Shown in pieces: positions 1 to 8,553 of a stretch of DNA of 64,000 nucleotides. Location: assembly GCF_000787775.1 (NCBI RefSeq), contig NZ_BBPM01000008.1:1-64000 (forward strand), given 5' to 3'. The notes under the pieces are model-generated. The model was not told the DNA's origin, did not search any database, and saw only the letters and a program-made list of their open reading frames with translations. Source of the DNA: Streptacidiphilus carbonis (GTDB lineage Bacteria; Actinomycetota; Actinomycetes; Streptomycetales; Streptomycetaceae). The translations under genes and the position numbers were made by a program. Numbering within the stretch: the stretch's first letter is position 1; each line of letters opens with the position of its first letter.

Positions 1-438
1 CGTACAGCCCTCCAGAATTCCCTCGATCTGTCTGCGGATACAGGTTTCCCGGTCTCGGAGATCCTGACCAATCCGATCCTTGATCATCTGAGCCAAAAAC
101 TCGCCCAGCATCCGGTCGGATTCCGACGCCAGCACCCCTACTCGTTCCAGCACTGCGTCCTCAAGTCGGAAACTGAGGCTGACCGATCCGCCCTCGTCTG
201 GGTGCAGCGAAACGATAGCGTCCACCGGGAGGAGTTGATCATCGGCAATGTCAGCCCAGGTCCGCGCGAACGCTTCATCCTGATTTTCCGCCAAGATTAC
301 CACTGCGATACGGGACCGGTCCGCAGAAAACGCGAAGTGGCCATCACCGATCAGCTCGACAGCCCGAACCCACCCAATCCCGATGGGCCGCTCCAGCAGA
401 ACCTCCAGCGCAAACCCCTGAGGCATTGCAACTCCCAT
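1..438 (-). CDS. unidentified protein, truncated by window edge
   Basis: This reading frame starts at an ATG at 438 and stays open for 146 codons to the first base of the window, so its 3' end is missing. I do not recognise the family. The visible product is mixed and acidic: it begins MGVAMPQGFALEVLLERP, has a hydrophobic stretch RIAVVILAENQDEAFART, and ends in a charged, probably helical segment. It starts 12 nt after the stop of the gene at 451-915, so the two probably form one operon. GC is clearly lower than in the rest of the window, which suggests acquired DNA. The opposite strand is also open here, but the minus frame has the more protein-like composition and the operon context. Confidence 0.5.
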   Translation of the reverse strand, partial: MGVAMPQGFALEVLLERPIGIGWVRAVELIGDGHFAFSADRSRIAVVILAENQDEAFARTWADIADDQLLPVDAIVSLHPDEGGSVSLSFRLEDAVLERVGVLASESDRMLGEFLAQMIKDRIGQDLRDRETCIRRQIEGILEGCT

Positions 439-450
439 GGATCACCGATT

Positions 451-915
451 CTATTCGAGACGCAAGTCGCCATCCGGAAGCCGGCCGTCGAAATATCCAT
501 CAATGAGGCTGACGATCCCCGGTGGATAGATATGGCGGCGATTCTCAAGCAACTGATCCTGCCCCCACCAGACATGTCGCCCATCATTCAAATGACCGAC
601 GCGATCCGGCCGGGAAGTCTCTAGGCGGATAATGAGAACGGTCAGCGCCGTCCTTCGGTCGCATTCCCAGCCCTCCACCGGGCTCGGCCAGAAACGACCA
701 CGCATTTCGCCGAACCGAAAGGCAATGTCACCGAAAGCAGCGGACATGAAGGCGCGTGCGGCCGAATAGCAGGTGACTTCCGACTCCAGCAACAACTCGG
801 GAGGCGTCCACCCCCTGCAGCAGGAGCCGCAGAGAAACAGGCTCTTCTCGGCGTCCGCAATCAGGAGCATCGTTCGGCGCGCGAAGCGCGGCTCAGGAAT
901 CCACACAGGATCCAA
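451..915 (-). CDS. unidentified small protein
   Basis: Up to 154 residues. I do not recognise the family. The start is uncertain: the longest form uses TTG at 915, with alternatives GTG at 906 and ATG at 870, none with a clear ribosome binding site. A CGSCC motif follows a short hydrophobic N-terminus (MLLIADAEKSLFLCGSCC). The C-terminal third is rich in Asp, Arg and His and ends IDGYFDGRLPDGDLRLE. It is followed 12 nt later by another unidentified gene in the same direction. The lower GC shared with that neighbour suggests the pair moved together. The arrangement could fit an effector/immunity or contingency pair, but nothing in the sequence shows that. Confidence 0.45.
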   Translation of the reverse strand: MDPVWIPEPRFARRTMLLIADAEKSLFLCGSCCRGWTPPELLLESEVTCYSAARAFMSAAFGDIAFRFGEMRGRFWPSPVEGWECDRRTALTVLIIRLETSRPDRVGHLNDGRHVWWGQDQLLENRRHIYPPGIVSLIDGYFDGRLPDGDLRLE

Positions 916-1827
916 GATCCGATGCTGCTACTTAAATAGCAACTCGACTGGGCTATTCGGGACCTACATGACGAGTGCCCCGAGCTGGAAGGCCTGGCCC
1001 CGAGAGGGGCTCTCAGACGCGCTCGCGCCGGCCACCCACAGGGACGCCACGGGCCACAGGTCAGCGCTTCGTCCCATCAATGACAGAGGCCGCCTGACCT
1101 GCGCGTTCGCCCTAGGGGCGTTGGAGAATCCAGGGGTACGCGTTGCTCACCCTGACAGCCTGGGCCCACCGACCTGCAGGGTTCGGGTTTCCGACAGATC
1201 CCACTAAGGCGGGGTGCACCGCTGGCGTGGTGTACCGGGTCACAGTGTAGCGGCTGTCGACCATCGTCCGGGGCGACGGTCCGGGCGACGTGGACCACGG
1301 GCGGATCGTGGTCGTGGTCGCGCTCGGAGTGGTCGGCGATCGGTCACGCCGGGGGGCCTTCCTGCTATGTCGGCATCGGACCGCACATACCCGAACGGAT
1401 AGCTACACAAACCAATGAGCTGGCCGTACCTGATTGAGTGTTATGCCGGAAATGGTGGTTTCCCAGCCTTCGCACTTCCAACAGAAACCTTCGGGCAACG
1501 GTCTTGACATGCACCGGCACCGCATCCCAGACTCACTGACCAGGCAGCCGATGTTCACGTAAACATTGATCCGACCGGTCACTGTGAGCGACGGCGCCCC
1601 GTGCTGACCAAGGCCGTTTTTCCATCCGCAGGCGGGCCCGACAGCCCAGTGCTCCACCGTTCACTCGGGCGTCCTCCACCGCCGGCAAGGAAAGCCGGGC
1701 CAGCTTCCGTCCCACTCGCGCGAACCGACGCGCAGCACCTCGAAGACCTCCAGCACCGGCTACCAGGTGACCCCTGCCTGGTTCGCTGCTGCCTCCACCC
1801 CCGCGAACACCCTGGAGAGGCACGCCC
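916..1827. other. 912-bp stretch without a convincing gene
   Basis: Frames here are short or have unbalanced composition. GC rises from the low-GC left edge toward normal values at about 1200-1350. The right part holds a TTGACA hexamer at 1504-1509 with no good -10 partner, and an operator-like palindrome at 1551-1566 upstream of the GH5 gene. No tRNA or insertion sequence remnant was recognised. Confidence 0.5.
1551..1566. promoter_or_regulatory. LacI-type operator candidate upstream of GH5 gene
   Basis: The sequence is ATGTTCACGTAAACAT: 5-bp inverted arms ATGTT/AACAT around a core with CG at the exact centre. A central CpG with A/T-rich arms is the usual form of LacI-family operators. It lies about 260 bp upstream of the GH5 start. 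No LacI gene is visible in the window, so the regulator is inferred. Confidence 0.35.
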
Positions 1828-2925
1828 ATGCCCAGCAGCAGCAACTCAAGCTCCAGCAACCCCCGCCCCGGGTTCCGGCGCCGGTCGCTGACCGGCGCCG
1901 CCCTGGCTGCCGCGGCGGCGGCTCTGGTCTGCGCGGCGGCAGTCCCGGCCGCCGCGGCCGGGACCCCGCACGCACCGGCCCTGGTGCCGGGCCAGTTCCA
2001 CGGCGTCAACTGGGCCGATCAGCGCGACAACTTCGCCGACGACGCCCTCCTGCTGTCCGGGCTGTCGCCGACTGACGACTACCGGACGACGTTCCACAAG
2101 GCCACCCGCATCATCGCGGCCTTCCGGGCCAACCTCGGGGCCAACACCGTCCGAATACCCGTCAACCCCTACACGGTCAACGCCGGTTACTGGAACTCCT
2201 ACCGCGCCGTGTTCGACGCCGCCACCGCCCAGGGCTTCAACGTCGTCGCCGCCTACTGGGAGGGAACCGGCGCCCAGAAGGACGGCAGGATCGACGACAC
2301 CGCGCAGTTCTGGCGCATGTGGAGCACCCTCACCCGGACCTACGCGCACAACCCGCAGGTCTACTTCGAGCCCATGAACGAGCCGTTCGGCTACACCCCG
2401 GCCGAGTGGGCCGACATCGCCGCCCAGTGGCTGCAGACCTTCCCCGCCGTCCCCCGTGACCGGGTCTTCGTCAGCGGCAGCGGGTACAACGACAACGTCA
2501 CCTCCGTCTGCGCCGACAGCCGCCTCGACGGCACCTATCTGTCGCTGCACCACTACGGCTACTGGGGCACCCACACCTACGCCGAGTGGCTCGCCGACTT
2601 CAAGGTACGGGTCGGCGGCTGCGCCCCGCGCACCGTCGTCGACGAGTTCGGCGCATCGATGACCACCGGCCTGGACTACGACCAGCCGGCCGCCGGCAAC
2701 AACGAGGTCGCCTTCATGCAGGCAGACACCGACGCCATCCGCGCCCTGCACATGGGCGCGGTCTACTGGCCCGGCCTGCGCACCGACGACACCTACAGCC
2801 TGGAGACCCTGATCGGCACCGCCGACCGGCCCTGGCTGGCCACCACCAACCAGTCCGGCGCCGACCGACTGGCCTGGGCCTGGGGCCGTGGCAAGCCCGC
2901 CCTGGAGGATCCGGTCACCGGCTGA
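1828..2925 (+). CDS. secreted glycoside hydrolase family 5 (cellulase-like)
   Basis: 365 residues. The N-terminus has FRRRSLTGAALAAAA, a Tat-like twin-arginine signal, with likely cleavage after the Ala run near residue 44, so the enzyme is probably exported. GH5 features are visible: VYFEPMNEPFG has the conserved Asn184-Glu185 (acid/base), HHYGYW at 241-246 lines the active site, and VVDEFGA has Glu273 as nucleophile candidate. By family it should hydrolyse beta-1,4 or related glucans or mannans; the exact substrate cannot be read from sequence. A GGAGAGG ribosome site at 1814-1820 supports the ATG at 1828. No carbohydrate-binding module is present. The stop overlaps the convergent FUSC gene by 11 bp. 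Confidence 0.85.
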   Translation: MPSSSNSSSSNPRPGFRRRSLTGAALAAAAAALVCAAAVPAAAAGTPHAPALVPGQFHGVNWADQRDNFADDALLLSGLSPTDDYRTTFHKATRIIAAFRANLGANTVRIPVNPYTVNAGYWNSYRAVFDAATAQGFNVVAAYWEGTGAQKDGRIDDTAQFWRMWSTLTRTYAHNPQVYFEPMNEPFGYTPAEWADIAAQWLQTFPAVPRDRVFVSGSGYNDNVTSVCADSRLDGTYLSLHHYGYWGTHTYAEWLADFKVRVGGCAPRTVVDEFGASMTTGLDYDQPAAGNNEVAFMQADTDAIRALHMGAVYWPGLRTDDTYSLETLIGTADRPWLATTNQSGADRLAWAWGRGKPALEDPVTG

Positions 2926-5338
2926 GCCGTGCTCCCGGCCGGGCCGCGGCGGCCCGGGCCAGGGTGGGTTGGAGGCGGCGGGCGGCGTCCACGTGGTCGC
3001 CGGTCCAGATGATGCGGACGGCGGTGGCGGTGCCCTGGCCGTCGGCGCCGGTGAGGTCGTGGCGGACCGACTCGACCAGGCGGGCCGCCGACGCCGGGTC
3101 GGGCAGGACCGGGGCCGGGACGGCGGTTGCGTGGTCCAGGCCGGTGGCCAGGTCGCGGTACCAGTCGGTGACCCGGGTCGCCGTCCCCAGGATCTCCAGT
3201 CGGGCGTCGGTGCGCTCCACCTCGGTGCGGGCGTCGCCCGGCTCGCGCCAGAGCGAGACCACCGCGTCGGCCGCCAGGCGCAGTCCGACCACGCCGGTGA
3301 CCAGCGTGGTCATACTGGCCAGCGGGAGTGGCTTGGAACCGCGTTCGGCGAGGTAGCTGCGGAAGGCGTCGTCCAGCCTGCGGGCCGAGGCGGCGGCGTC
3401 GCGGCCCTCCTGCAGTGGTGCGGCGGCGGCCGGCATCGGGCCGGCGGTGCAGCAGCCGACCGCGTACTCGACCGCGCCGACCAGGTAGCGGGCGCTGTCG
3501 GTGTAGGCGTCCGCCAGCGCCCGGTCGACGGCGGCGTCGGCGCCTCGCGGCCAGAAGAACAGCGCCACCAGCACGCTCACCCCGCAGCCGAGGGCGATGT
3601 CCTGGAGCCGCAGCAGCACGATGTGCCAGTCCGGGTTCTGGCCGATGTTGAACAGCACCACCAGGGTGACCGTGAAGGCCGCCTGGCCCGCGGTGAAGGA
3701 GATCGCGGCGGGGGCGATGCCGGCGATCAGCACGGCCACCGGCAGCAGGAACCACAGGACGGTGCCGTGATGGCCGATGAGCTGCAGCAGCCCGGCCCCG
3801 ATCACCGAGCCGATGACGGTGCCGAGTACCGCCCGGGCCGCGTTCTGGCCGGTGTTGAGCGCGTTGGAGCGCAGCACCGAGAGGGTGCCCAGCAGGACCC
3901 AGAACGAGTGCTGAGCACTGGTCAGGTCGGCCAGGGTGACCGCGATGCCGAGGCCGACGGCGCCGCGGAGGCTGTTGTGCAGCCACACCGAGTGCGGCTG
4001 CAGGTGGGCCGCGGCACGCTCCCGCGCGGCGGCCAGCGGCTCGGTCAGGGCACCGGGCTCGCGGCCGAGCAGGCGCTCCGGCCAGCTGCGGCGCTCGGCC
4101 GCCGAGGCCAGGTCGACGTTGCTCGCGATCTGCAGCACCGCGAAGCCCAACTCCTGGGCTCGGAAGGAGAGGTCGAGGGTGGCCAGGAAGCCGTAGACCG
4201 CCGTCGCCGCACCGTCGGCGGACGGCCCGTTCGCGACATCGCCCGACGCCCCGACCGACGGCCCGACACCGTCCGACGGCCCGGCACCGTTCACCGGCCG
4301 GTCCACCGGCAGGCGCGTGGTGGAGCTGCGTTCCATGCCGTCCATGTCCGCGCGCAGTTCGGCGCAGGCCGCCTGCAGTCTGCCGCCGTCGCCGTGCAGG
4401 TCGCCGAGCAGGTCGGCGGCGCGGTCCAGCAGTTCGGCGGCGGCCCGGCGCACGGCGCGGGCCGCCGGGTCGCAGGCCGGGACGTCGTCCGTGTAGGACG
4501 CCTTGTCGGCCAGGATGCCGGTGAGCCAGGTGAGTTCGTCGACCAGGCGGACCAGGGCGCGGGAGGTGCTGGACAGTCCCGTGGGCCGGTAGGGAGTGGC
4601 GTCGAAGGTCCGCCGGAGGTCGGCCGCCGCGGTGGCGACCCGGCCCGCGGCGGCGTGGCAGTGCTTCGCGTCCGGAGCGCCGGGGCCGCGGTCCAACCGG
4701 TCGGCCTCGGTGCGCAGTTGCTCGGCGGCGGCGCGGCAGACCCGGGCCGCGGGCGCGCTGAGCGGGTCCGCGGCAGGTCGGGGCCACAACAGCGAGATCG
4801 CCAGCATGGCCGCGGCCGCGGCCAGCCCCGCTCCGGCGAGCCGGTCCGGCAGCTGCGACAGCGGCACCGGGCTGGTCACCGGAAGCACGAAGGCCAGCAG
4901 CAGCGCGGTCGCCGATCCCGCCAGCACCGAGCTGACCACACCGGCGAAGAGCACCATGAAGCCGACCGCCACGGTGGCCAGGACGGCGAGCCAGGTCAGC
5001 TTGGCGGCCAGGGTGCCCAGGCAGATCAGCACCACCCAGGCCACCCCCAGGCCCAGATGCGCCCGCAGCCGCTGCACCATCCGGCCGGTGAACTCCACCA
5101 GCAGCAGCATCGAGAAGGATCCGAAGGCCGCGAAGCTCGCCATCGCCGGCGAATGGAACACCTGGGAGCAGAGGGCGAACAGTGCGGGCATCACCAGCGC
5201 GGTGCGCCCGGCCTTGCGCGTCGCCGCCAGCCCCGGGTCATGCGCCCGCAACCACCCCACGGCCCCCCTCACGGCCCCGCTCACGGACCCACCCGCGGCC
5301 CCGACGGCTCCACCGACTGCCCGGTCCGGTACCTGCAT
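2915..5338 (-). CDS. FUSC-family membrane protein
   Basis: 807 residues from the ATG at 5338. It has the two-lobed FUSC layout: an N-terminal block of membrane helices (residues ~30-200, including SFSMLLLVEFTGRMVQRLRAHLG), a long soluble helical middle region, and a second membrane block with SFWVLLGTLSVLRSNALNTGQNAARAVLGT and GTVLWFLLPVAVLIAGIAPAAISF, the conserved FUSC core. Homologues are aromatic-acid exporter or YccS-like proteins; the substrate here is unknown. The frame stays open to 6058, but the extra part only mirrors the P450 gene; hydrophobic FUSC sequence begins after 5338. The gene is divergent from the P450, with a shared upstream region holding phased repeats. Confidence 0.8.
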   Translation of the reverse strand: MQVPDRAVGGAVGAAGGSVSGAVRGAVGWLRAHDPGLAATRKAGRTALVMPALFALCSQVFHSPAMASFAAFGSFSMLLLVEFTGRMVQRLRAHLGLGVAWVVLICLGTLAAKLTWLAVLATVAVGFMVLFAGVVSSVLAGSATALLLAFVLPVTSPVPLSQLPDRLAGAGLAAAAAMLAISLLWPRPAADPLSAPAARVCRAAAEQLRTEADRLDRGPGAPDAKHCHAAAGRVATAAADLRRTFDATPYRPTGLSSTSRALVRLVDELTWLTGILADKASYTDDVPACDPAARAVRRAAAELLDRAADLLGDLHGDGGRLQAACAELRADMDGMERSSTTRLPVDRPVNGAGPSDGVGPSVGASGDVANGPSADGAATAVYGFLATLDLSFRAQELGFAVLQIASNVDLASAAERRSWPERLLGREPGALTEPLAAARERAAAHLQPHSVWLHNSLRGAVGLGIAVTLADLTSAQHSFWVLLGTLSVLRSNALNTGQNAARAVLGTVIGSVIGAGLLQLIGHHGTVLWFLLPVAVLIAGIAPAAISFTAGQAAFTVTLVVLFNIGQNPDWHIVLLRLQDIALGCGVSVLVALFFWPRGADAAVDRALADAYTDSARYLVGAVEYAVGCCTAGPMPAAAAPLQEGRDAAASARRLDDAFRSYLAERGSKPLPLASMTTLVTGVVGLRLAADAVVSLWREPGDARTEVERTDARLEILGTATRVTDWYRDLATGLDHATAVPAPVLPDPASAARLVESVRHDLTGADGQGTATAVRIIWTGDHVDAARRLQPTLARAAAARPGARLSR

Positions 5339-5490
5339 CAGCCCGTGCACCTCCGGTCTCAGGGCGGCGACCTGCCCCGTCCAGGACGAGTATCCACGCC
5401 GACCCGCCCCCGGGCGCGAGGAAGCGCCGCCCCGGGCTGCCCGGTACCCGGCGCGGCGGCGCGTATCAACAGCGCGTGTCGAGCAGCAGG

Positions 5491-5530
5491 TATCGACAAC
5501 TGCATCTATCGACAGGTACGCGTATCGACA
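5491..5530. repeat. three phased TATCGACA direct repeats
   Basis: TATCGACA occurs exactly at 5491, 5507 and 5523, a strict 16-bp period. A near copy TATCAACA is at 5464. The array fills the gap between the divergent FUSC and P450 genes and ends 30 bp before the P450 start, so it may be a multi-copy operator. No cognate regulator lies next to it. Confidence 0.6.
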
Positions 5531-5560
5531 GCCGGCCGCCGCCCTGGATAGCCTCGGTCG

Positions 5561-6745
5561 ATGATCACTGGCAGCTCTCCGCTCGGGGCGGCCGCGACCC
5601 TGGCGGAGCTCACCGAGGACCCCCATCCGCTGCTGGCCCGGCTCAGGGCCGCGGAGCCGGTGTCCTGGCTTCCCACGCTCGGCGGCTGGCTGGTGACCCG
5701 TCGCGATCTCGCGGTCGCGGTGATGCGTGACGCGCAGACCTACACCGTGGACGATCCGCGCTTCTCCACGGCCCAGGTGGTGGGCCCGAGCATGCTCTCC
5801 CTGGACGGCCCGGAGCACGCCGTCCACCGTGACCCCTTCACCGCGCCGTTCCGGCTGCGCGAGCTGCACGGGGCGGGGTTCGCCGAGCGCATCCAGCAGG
5901 AGGCGACGCGGCTGGTGGACGGACTGGGCCCGCACGGGACGGCCGAACTGCGCCGGGCCTTCGCCGGACCGCTGGCCGCCGTGGTGATGACGGACATCCT
6001 CGGTCTCGCCGGAGCCGACACCGCCACCGTCCTGGCCTGGTACGACGGCATCGTCCACGCGGTCAACGAGATCACCGAGGGCCGCCCGGCCGGGACCGAG
6101 GGCGCCGCCGCTTACACCGAGTTGCGCCAGGCTGTCGCGGACACGGTGCAGGCGGGTGCGCGCGCCGACAGCGGTCGCTCACTGCTCCTCAGCGCCGCCG
6201 GGCGGCTCGGCCTGCCCGAGCTGACCTCCAACGCGGCGGTGCTGCTGTTCGGCGGCATCGAGACCACCGAAGCGATGATCGCCAACGCGCTGCTGCACCT
6301 GCTGGCCGACCCCGACCTGCCGGCCCGGGTACGCGCCGACGACAGCCTGCTGGACAACGCTGTCGAGGAGTCGCTGCGGCTGGAGCCGGGCGCGGCGGTG
6401 GTCGACCGCTACGCCACCCGCGACACCCGGCTGGGCCCGGCCGAGATCCGGCGGGGCGACCTGGTCACCGTCTCCCTCGCCGGGGCCAACCGCGATCCGG
6501 CCGTCTTCGAGGACCCGGACACCTTCGACATCGACCGTGCCAACTCCCGTCTGCAGCTGGCCTTCGCGCACGGTCCGCACTACTGCCTCGGCGCGCACCT
6601 GGCCCGCCTGGAGACCCGGATCGCGCTGCGCACCCTGCTCGACGCCCTCCCCGGCCTCCGCCTGGACCCGGAACGTCCGAGCGCCCCGCGCGGCCTGGTC
6701 TTCCGCAAGCCCCCTACGCTGCACGCGCTCTGGACCGCCACCTGA
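5561..6745 (+). CDS. cytochrome P450 monooxygenase
   Basis: 394 residues, the usual size for a soluble actinobacterial class I P450. Key motifs are present: I-helix GGIETT at 231-236 (Glu-Thr oxygen-activation pair), ExxR as ESLR at 270-273, and the heme loop FAHGPHYCLG with the iron-ligand Cys342. No membrane anchor and no fused reductase are seen, and no ferredoxin gene is adjacent, so redox partners must come from elsewhere. The downstream aldehyde dehydrogenase and drug-type exporter read in the same direction, which suggests a small oxidation and efflux unit, but gaps of about 150-195 bp separate them. The substrate is unknown. Confidence 0.92.
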   Translation: MITGSSPLGAAATLAELTEDPHPLLARLRAAEPVSWLPTLGGWLVTRRDLAVAVMRDAQTYTVDDPRFSTAQVVGPSMLSLDGPEHAVHRDPFTAPFRLRELHGAGFAERIQQEATRLVDGLGPHGTAELRRAFAGPLAAVVMTDILGLAGADTATVLAWYDGIVHAVNEITEGRPAGTEGAAAYTELRQAVADTVQAGARADSGRSLLLSAAGRLGLPELTSNAAVLLFGGIETTEAMIANALLHLLADPDLPARVRADDSLLDNAVEESLRLEPGAAVVDRYATRDTRLGPAEIRRGDLVTVSLAGANRDPAVFEDPDTFDIDRANSRLQLAFAHGPHYCLGAHLARLETRIALRTLLDALPGLRLDPERPSAPRGLVFRKPPTLHALWTAT

Positions 6746-6775
6746 CCGGTCTGCCGCCCGACCTGGCCACCGCCC

Positions 6776-6817
6776 GCCACCTGCTGCCCGCCACCTGCTG
6801 CCTGCCACCTGCTGCCC
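6776..6817 (+). repeat. 3 x 14-bp tandem repeat after P450 stop
   Basis: Three consecutive copies of GCCACCTGCTGCCY, 31 bp after the P450 stop codon. No coding role is apparent. Confidence 0.7.
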
Positions 6818-6939
6818 GCCCCCGACCAGCCCGCCCCCTGACCGTCCTACCGTCCGATCGGGTCCGAACTCCCGTACGGCTACTACGCTCGCGAGCATCC
6901 GGCCAGCCACCGCCTCGGACGGCGAAAGAAGGCATTCCC

Positions 6940-8400
6940 ATGACCCTGCACCGTGACCTGCTGATCAACGGCCAGTACGTCCCCGCGCTCTCCGGCCGTA
7001 CCACCGAGGACCTCAACCCGTTCACCGGCGAGGTCTACGCGACCGTCGCCGCCGCCGGGGTCGAGGACGTCGCCCGCGCCGTGGAAGCGGCCCATGCGGC
7101 GTTCCCGTCCTGGGCCGCGAGCAGCCCCTTCGCCCGGCGGGCCGTGCTGCTGGCCGCCGCGGACATCCTGGACGGCCGGGGCAAGGAGGCCGCCGAGCTG
7201 ATGGCCGGCGAGACCGGCGGGATCACCCCCTGGGCCTACTTCAACGTCGCGCTGGCCGCCAACATCCTGCGCGAGGCCGCCGCCGGAACCACCGCCCCGC
7301 GCGGCGAGGTGCTGAACGCCCAGGAGGAGGGCGTGCTCGGCCTGGCGATACGTCGGCCGCTCGGCGTGGTGGCCGCCTTCGCGCCCTGGAACGCCCCGCT
7401 GATCCTGGGGATCCGCGCCGTCGCCGCGCCGCTAGCGGTCGGCAACACGGTCGTGGTCAAGGCCAGCGAGGACGCCCCGATCGCCTGCGCCCTGTTCCTG
7501 GCGGACATCCTGCGCGAGGCCGGGCTGCCGGACGGCGTGCTGAACGTGATCACCAACGACCGCGCAGACGCCGCCGTGATCGCCGAGGCGCTGATCGCGG
7601 ACCCCCGGGTCCGCGCCGTCAACTTCACCGGCTCCACCGAGGTCGGACGCGTCATCGGCACCCACGCCGCCCGCCACATCAAGCCCGCCGTGCTCGAACT
7701 CGGCGGCAAGAACGCCATCATCGTGCTGGACGACGCGGACGTGGACTACGCGGTGGACGCCGCGGTTTTCGGGGTGTTCATGCACTCCGGCCAGATCTGC
7801 ATGTCCGGCGACCGGGTACTGGTCCACCGGAGCCTGGCCGAGGAGTTCACCGCCAAGTTCACCGCCAGGGTGGCCGCCCTGCCCGCCGGCGACCCCGCCG
7901 ACCCCGGCACCGTGATCGGCCCGCTGGTCGGCGCCGGCTCGGCCGCGCGCGTGGCCGCGCTGGTGGCGGACGCCGTCGCCAAGGGTGCGACGGTACTGAC
8001 CGGCGGCGGCGAGCCGCAGGGCGCGCTGCACCCGGCGACCGTCCTCACCGGCGTCACCGAGGACGCCGACATCCACACCCGCGAGATCTTCGGCCCGGTC
8101 TGCGTCGTCGCCACCTTCGCCGACGACGACGAGGCCGTCGCCCTGGCCAATGCCACCGAACAGGGCCTGACCTGCGGAATCATCACCGAGAACGGCACCC
8201 ACGGCCTCGCCGTGGCCGAGCGCATCGACACCGGCATCGTGCACATCAACGACCAGTCGGTCGCCGACGAGCCGCAGTCGCCGTTCGGCGGCACCAAGTC
8301 CAGCGGCTACGGCCGCTTCGGCGGCCACTGGGGCCTGGACGCCTTCACCACCACCCGCTGGGTCACCGTGGCGACCAAGCACGCGCACTACCCGTTCTGA
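6940..8400 (+). CDS. NAD(P)-dependent aldehyde dehydrogenase, aromatic-aldehyde type
   Basis: 486 residues, full length for the ALDH superfamily. Landmarks: PWN at 149-151 and Lys174 for the cofactor, general base Glu253 in LELGGKNA, and catalytic Cys287 in SGQICMSG. The GQICMSG form and the ending FGGTKSSGYGRFGG resemble vanillin/salicylaldehyde/benzaldehyde dehydrogenases, so an aromatic aldehyde is a reasonable guess, not proven. It follows a P450 and precedes an exporter on the same strand, which fits oxidation of a P450 product to an acid. The start ATG has AAAGAAGG about 7 nt upstream. Confidence 0.9.
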   Translation: MTLHRDLLINGQYVPALSGRTTEDLNPFTGEVYATVAAAGVEDVARAVEAAHAAFPSWAASSPFARRAVLLAAADILDGRGKEAAELMAGETGGITPWAYFNVALAANILREAAAGTTAPRGEVLNAQEEGVLGLAIRRPLGVVAAFAPWNAPLILGIRAVAAPLAVGNTVVVKASEDAPIACALFLADILREAGLPDGVLNVITNDRADAAVIAEALIADPRVRAVNFTGSTEVGRVIGTHAARHIKPAVLELGGKNAIIVLDDADVDYAVDAAVFGVFMHSGQICMSGDRVLVHRSLAEEFTAKFTARVAALPAGDPADPGTVIGPLVGAGSAARVAALVADAVAKGATVLTGGGEPQGALHPATVLTGVTEDADIHTREIFGPVCVVATFADDDEAVALANATEQGLTCGIITENGTHGLAVAERIDTGIVHINDQSVADEPQSPFGGTKSSGYGRFGGHWGLDAFTTTRWVTVATKHAHYPF

Positions 8401-8445
8401 CCGTCGGGCCGACCGCCGGGCTGACCGCCAGGCTGACCGTCGGGG
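8398..8445 (+). repeat. 4 x 12-bp tandem repeat beginning at ALDH stop codon
   Basis: Four units of the form YGACCGYCRGGS start at the TGA stop of the aldehyde dehydrogenase itself. Confidence 0.7.
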
Positions 8446-8501
8446 CGCCGCGACCACGTCCGGGTCGCACTGCAGCGTTGGGCCGATCGGCTTAGGGTCC
8501 T

Positions 8502-8519
8502 ATGTACACCTTTGTACAT
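8502..8519. promoter_or_regulatory. palindromic operator ATGTACA-N4-TGTACAT
   Basis: A perfect 7-bp inverted repeat with a 4-bp spacer, 35 bp before the exporter ATG. Palindromes of this type are typical of TetR or MarR repressors that control exporters. No TetR/MarR gene is adjacent, so the regulator would act from a distance. Confidence 0.6.
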
Positions 8520-8553
8520 TTTCGCTGTGGCTTTCCTTATTGGGAGCGGCGCC

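Noticed and set aside
202-624. Plus-strand open frame at the left edge
   Set aside because: It is read against the minus-strand gene that starts at 438 and across its neighbour; its composition (Pro/Arg/Asn mixture without hydrophobic core) is less protein-like.
1403-1657. 84-residue minus-strand frame
   Set aside because: Many Cys and Trp at random positions, no ribosome site, and in a region of changing GC; no support as a gene.
5339-6058. Upstream extension of the FUSC frame
   Set aside because: It is only the open complement of the P450 gene and of the intergenic region; the FUSC domain starts after 5338.
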